Positions 15,152 through 18,005 of a stretch of DNA of 18,005 bases are shown one piece after another; position 1 is the first letter of the stretch; each line of letters opens with the position of its first letter. Source of the stretch: DATARH01 sp035309005 (GTDB lineage: Bacteria; Pseudomonadota; Alphaproteobacteria; ATCC43930; CGMCC-115725); contig DATGFP010000132.1 in NCBI GenBank assembly GCA_035309005.1, positions 1-18,005 on the forward strand, given 5' to 3'. A model generated the notes under the pieces. It made no database searches. It saw only the letters and a list, made by a program, of their open reading frames with translations, and was not told the origin of the DNA. The translations under genes and the position numbers were made by a program.

Positions 15152-15205
15152 CGAGGATTTCCGTCATCCTGAGGCGCCTCGCGCAGCGAGGCCTCGAAGG
15201 ACGCA
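15091..15205. repeat. Palindromic repeat, family D, across the rpsP/rimM junction and the rimM start
   Basis: The left arm (15091-15132) begins TGCGTCCTTCGAGACG and ends CTCAGGATGA. The right arm (15164-15205) is its imperfect complement, beginning TCATCCTGAGGCGCC and ending CTCGAAGGACGCA. The 31-nt loop contains the likely rimM ATG (15149-15151) and TTG. Each arm has an inner hairpin (GCCCCCTTTGGGGGC in the left arm, GCCTCGCGCAGCGAGGC in the right). The left arm is translated as rimM residues about 7-21. Confidence 0.9.
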
Positions 15206-15242
15206 GCATGCCCATGCGGCATCGTTCGGTATCTTCTAAAGC

Positions 15243-15596
15243 TCAGCCGCGGGCCGCGGCGGCGGCGTCTTCGGCCGCCTTGGCGCGCTCCTGCGCCTTG
15301 GCTTTCGGGGTCGACTTCATCGGGGTCTCGCGCAGCGCCGGCTTTGCGATGATGCCGGCGTCGCCGAAAAAGCGCGCGACCCGGTCGGTCGGCTGCGCGC
15401 CGACGCCGAGCCAATGCTTGATGCGCTCTTCCTTCAAGGTCACGCGGTCGGCGTGGCTGCGCTCCAGCATCGGGTTATAGGTGCCGAGCTTTTCGATGAA
15501 GCGGCCGTCGCGCGGGCTGCGCGCGTCGGCGACGACGATCGAATAAAACGGCCGCTTCTTGGCGCCGCCCCGCGCCAGCCGGATTTTCAGGGACAT
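15243..15596 (-). CDS. rpsP: 30S ribosomal protein S16
   Basis: S16 is an early-binding structural protein of the small subunit. The 117-aa product begins MSLKIRLARGGAKKRPFYSI and continues with VVADARSPRDGRFIEKLGTYNP, then ERIKHWLGVGAQPTDRVARF, all invariant S16 landmarks. The final 30 residues form an Ala/Lys/Glu-rich extension that is usual in alphaproteobacteria. GAGAGG lies nine bases before the ATG. It is the second gene of the operon. Upstream, a perfect hairpin repeat separates it from ffh, and downstream the family D repeat separates it from the body of rimM. Confidence 0.97.
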   Translation of the reverse strand: MSLKIRLARGGAKKRPFYSIVVADARSPRDGRFIEKLGTYNPMLERSHADRVTLKEERIKHWLGVGAQPTDRVARFFGDAGIIAKPALRETPMKSTPKAKAQERAKAAEDAAAAARG

Positions 15597-15634
15597 GGGA
15601 TACCTCTCAGTAGAAAAAGGGCCGCATTACAAGT

Positions 15635-15718
15635 CCGCATTCCCGGCGAAAGCCGGGACCCACCGATCGGTCGCTCGAACGGAGGAAAAGTGGGTCCCGG
15701 CTTTCGCCGGGAATGCGG
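15635..15718. repeat. Palindromic repeat, family E, between ffh and rpsP
   Basis: Perfect 29-nt inverted arms at 15635-15663 and 15690-15718 flank a 26-nt loop. Each arm begins or ends with CCGCATTCCCGGCGAAAGC or its complement, and each contains the inner hairpin CCCGGCGAAAGCCGGG. This is a dispersed alphaproteobacterial repeat. The perfect arms suggest recent arrival or conversion. In the ffh-rpsP transcript it would form a very stable stem that could attenuate transcription or set an RNase site, but there is no T-tract. Confidence 0.93.
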
Positions 15719-15741
15719 GTGAGGGGAGGGTGGCGCACCGA

Positions 15742-17127
15742 TCAATGGCGGAAGCCTTGCGGCATCAATGCCGAGAGGCCGTGCCGCATCAGGCCCTTCT
15801 GGCCGAGCTTCTGCATCTTTTTCATCATGCCGGCCATGTCCTGATACTGCTTCAGGAGGCGGTTGACGTCGGGGACCGAGGTGCCGGACCCCGATGCGAT
15901 GCGCCGCCGGCGCGAGCCGTTGAGGAGCTTCGGGTTGCGCCGCTCGGCCTTGGTCATCGAGCCGATGATCGCTTCCTGGCGCTTGATGATGCTCTCGTCG
16001 ATGTTGGCGTCGGCCATCTGCTTCTTGATTTTTCCGACCCCGGGCAGCATGCCGAGCATGCCGCTCATCCCGCCCATGCGGCGGATCTGGCGCAACTGCC
16101 CGGCCAGATCGTCGAGGTCGAAATTGCCCTTCTGCAGCTTGGCGGCGAGCTTTTCGGCGTCCTCCTGGTCGGCGGTTTCGGCCGCCTTCTCGACCAGGCT
16201 GACGACGTCGCCCATGCCGAGGATGCGGCCGGCGATGCGCTCGGCGTGAAAGGCTTCGAGCGCGTCGACCTTCTCGCCGGTGCCGATCATCACGATCGGC
16301 TTCCCCGTAATCGCGCGCATCGACAACGCGGCGCCGCCGCGCGCGTCGCCGTCGACCCGGGTCAGCACCACGCCGGTGATCGCGGCGCGCTCGCTGAACG
16401 CCTTGGCGACGTTGACCGCGTCCTGCCCGGTCATCGCGTCGGCGACGAGCAGCGTCTGGTGCGGCTGTGCGGCCTCACGCACCGCCGCGACCTCGAGCAT
16501 CAGTTCTTCGTTGATGTGAAGGCGCCCGGCGGTGTCGAGCAGCACGACGTCGTAGCCCTCGCTGCGCCCGACTTGCAGCGCGCGCCGGCTGATCGCGACC
16601 GGCCCCTCGCCCGGCACGATCGGCAGGGTGGTGACGCCGACCTGGCGGCCGAGCTGCGCCAGCTGCTCCTGAGCCGCCGGGCGCTGCACGTCGAGCGAGG
16701 CCATCAGCACCTTTTTGCGCTCGCGGTTTTTGAGGCGCAGCGCGATTTTCGCCGCGGTCGTCGTCTTGCCCGAGCCTTGCAGCCCGACCAGCATGACCGC
16801 GACCGGCGGCGTCGCGTTGAGGTCGATGCCGCCATCGCCGCCGGCGCCGCGCCTGGGCTCGCCGCCGCCGAGCATCTCGACGAGGTGGTCGTGGACGATC
16901 TTGACGACCATCTGCCCCGGCGTCACCGAGCGCAGCACCTCCTGGCCGACCGCCTTCTCGCGCACCGCGTTGACGAAATCGCGCACCACCGGCAGCGCGA
17001 CATCAGCTTCCAGGAGCGCGATGCGGATTTCGCGCAGCGCGGCGCCGACATCGTCTTCGGAGAGGGCGCCGCGCCGGCGCAGGCGGTCGAAGACGTCGTT
17101 GAGGCGGTCGCTGAGGCTGTCGAACAT
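15742..17127 (-). CDS. ffh: Signal recognition particle protein Ffh (SRP54)
   Basis: Ffh binds 4.5S RNA and the signal sequences of nascent membrane proteins and docks with FtsY at the membrane. The 461-aa protein has the N domain (about 1-90, MFDSLSDRLNDVFDRLRRRG), the G domain with P-loop GLQGSGKTTTAAK, LDVQRPAAQEQL, LLDTAGRLHINEELM and TRVDGDARGGAALS, and the C-terminal M domain (about 325-461). The M domain has a Met-rich finger loop (RRMGGMSGMLGMLPGVGKIK) and the RNA-binding block GSRRRRIASGSG. The G4 motif reads TRVD rather than TKLD. GAGGG lies before the ATG at 17127. It heads the cluster and is divergent from the methyltransferase gene. Confidence 0.97.
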   Translation of the reverse strand: MFDSLSDRLNDVFDRLRRRGALSEDDVGAALREIRIALLEADVALPVVRDFVNAVREKAVGQEVLRSVTPGQMVVKIVHDHLVEMLGGGEPRRGAGGDGGIDLNATPPVAVMLVGLQGSGKTTTAAKIALRLKNRERKKVLMASLDVQRPAAQEQLAQLGRQVGVTTLPIVPGEGPVAISRRALQVGRSEGYDVVLLDTAGRLHINEELMLEVAAVREAAQPHQTLLVADAMTGQDAVNVAKAFSERAAITGVVLTRVDGDARGGAALSMRAITGKPIVMIGTGEKVDALEAFHAERIAGRILGMGDVVSLVEKAAETADQEDAEKLAAKLQKGNFDLDDLAGQLRQIRRMGGMSGMLGMLPGVGKIKKQMADANIDESIIKRQEAIIGSMTKAERRNPKLLNGSRRRRIASGSGTSVPDVNRLLKQYQDMAGMMKKMQKLGQKGLMRHGLSALMPQGFRH

Positions 17128-17241
17128 ACGGAACCCTCGATACCCCCAATGGCTGCCGGGCCGGCGCGCGAAACTCGCGGACCGGCCGTCTCCCCGATAT
17201 GGGGAGGGAATGCGCAGGCTGCTATCGGCAGTGCGGCCCGG

Positions 17242-17271
17242 ACGCTACACAGCGGTGGCCGGAAGTGTCAA
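17242..17271 (-). promoter_or_regulatory. Candidate promoter of the ffh-rpsP-rimM-trmD-rplS operon
   Basis: On the minus strand a perfect TTGACA (17271-17266) is followed after 18 bp by TAGCGT (17247-17242), or after 17 bp by GTAGCG. The -35 is strong and the -10 is moderate. Transcription would begin near 17235 and leave a leader of about 108 nt before the ffh ATG. The leader contains CTCCCCGATATGGGGAG, a short hairpin with a fragment-of-repeat look. Confidence 0.5.
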
Positions 17272-17350
17272 TTGCGGCGCGTCGCGATAGCACGTTGTCG
17301 CGGCGCCGGGTGGGACCCACCTCTCAATCCTCTCGGGTGCGGCAGGGGAA

Positions 17351-18005
17351 TATGAGCATGTCGGAAACCGCGACCCTCGCGCCGCCGGCGACGGGCGCCG
17401 AGGCGGCCGACGATCCGGCCGGACGGCCGGTCGTGACGCTGCGGCCGGGCGGCCACCGCCGCGCCGAGAGCGGCCACCCGTGGCTCTATTCCAACGAAAT
17501 TTCGATGGACGCCGCGGCGAAGGCGCTGCCGCCCGGCACGCTGGTGACGCTGCGCCGCGCCGACGAGCGCCCGTTCGGCGTCGCGATGTTCAATCCGCAC
17601 ACCCTGATCGCCGCGCGCCTCCTCGACCGCGATTCCGGCCGCGAGATCGGCAAGCGCTTTTTCGCGCGCAAGCTGGAGCGCGCCAAAAAGCTGCGCGAGA
17701 CGCTCTACGAGAGGCCTTATTACCGGCTGGTGCATGCCGAGGCGGACGGGTTGCCGGGGCTCGTCGTCGACCGTTTTGGCGAGGTTCTGGTGGTGCAGGC
17801 CAACACCGCCGGTATCGACCGGTTGGAGGGGCCGCTGATCGCGGCGCTGCGCGAGGTGCTGTCGCCCAACGCGATCGTGCTGCGCAACGACAGCCCGGCG
17901 CGCGCGCTCGAAGGCCTCACGCTCGAGGTGCGCACCGCGTGGGGCGCGGTCGACGGGCCGGTGGCGCTCGAAGAGGACGGCACGGTCTTTCTCGCCGATG
18001 TGTTG
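17351..18005 (+). CDS. RlmI-type class I SAM-dependent rRNA methyltransferase, N-terminal part (cut by window edge)
   Basis: The visible 218 residues match the start of the RlmI family, which methylates C5 of a cytosine in 23S rRNA. After a 25-residue unstructured Ala-rich leader comes a PUA-like RNA-binding domain (about 27-100), with LRPGGHRRAESGHPWLYSNE, FGVAMFNPHTLIAARLLDRD and spacing typical of the family. The linking domain RLVHAEADGLPGLVVDRFGE follows. The Rossmann-like SAM domain with its catalytic cysteines lies beyond the right edge, so the activity cannot be confirmed. ATG 17351 has CAGGGGAA just upstream. An in-frame ATG two codons later is also possible. It is divergent from ffh, and the 223-bp gap between them must hold both promoters. 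Confidence 0.85.

Noticed and set aside
13175..15718. Clustered inverted repeats as a CRISPR array
   Set aside because: The repeats belong to different families, are palindromic, are not regularly spaced, and have genes between them. No direct repeats with uniform spacers and no cas genes are present.
17185..17215. CTCCCCGATATGGGGAG as a further palindromic repeat copy
   Set aside because: It resembles the core of a dispersed repeat, but only a short hairpin is present, with no second arm, so I mention it only as part of the ffh leader.
15559..17355. Long plus-strand frame antisense to ffh
   Set aside because: His/Asp/Ala-rich antisense translation. Ffh on the minus strand has all GTPase motifs. 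Part of its start merely translates repeat family E.

Overview
The window is high-GC chromosomal DNA from an alphaproteobacterium. The evidence is the gene order ffh-rpsP-rimM-trmD-rplS-leuC-(two small genes)-leuD, the -10 element CTAAAT paired with TTGACA in front of a tRNA gene, and several families of palindromic intergenic repeats of the kind common in Rhodospirillales and Hyphomicrobiales. I cannot place it to genus. Almost all of it is coding, and no gap exceeds about 225 bp.

Left part (1-3663): glmS (cut by the left edge) and glmU lie head to tail on the minus strand and overlap by one base. Together they supply two steps of UDP-GlcNAc synthesis. Phosphoglycolate phosphatase (gph) runs the other way and its end overlaps the end of a secreted DUF3108-type protein. 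A tRNA-Val(CAC) follows at 3771-3845, with its own promoter.

Middle part (3870-10177): a thiolase is followed after 9 bp by a TauE/SafE-type permease. A YbfF-like alpha/beta hydrolase, an SseA-like sulfurtransferase, a second alpha/beta hydrolase with Lys where the nucleophilic Ser should be, and a large ThDP-dependent enzyme come next. The last two converge and may form a small catabolic unit, but the substrate cannot be read from sequence.

Right part (10348-17127, minus strand): the signal recognition particle, ribosome and tRNA-modification operon ffh-rpsP-rimM-trmD-rplS runs into leuC and leuD of leucine synthesis. Two small genes of lower GC, one with a ParB-like motif, sit between leuC and leuD. 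At the right edge an RlmI-type rRNA methyltransferase starts on the plus strand and is cut off.

The most unusual feature is how palindromic repeats have colonised the ffh-leuC operon. Four different families occupy the ffh/rpsP, rpsP/rimM, rimM/trmD and rplS/leuC junctions. Two of them are translated: they supply both the N-terminal and the C-terminal tail of RimM while keeping the frame open and the ATGA coupling to trmD. I do not see a clear-cut new defence or mobile system. The best candidates for something new are the repeat-capped RimM, the two-gene module between leuC and leuD, and the Ser-to-Lys hydrolase beside the ThDP enzyme.
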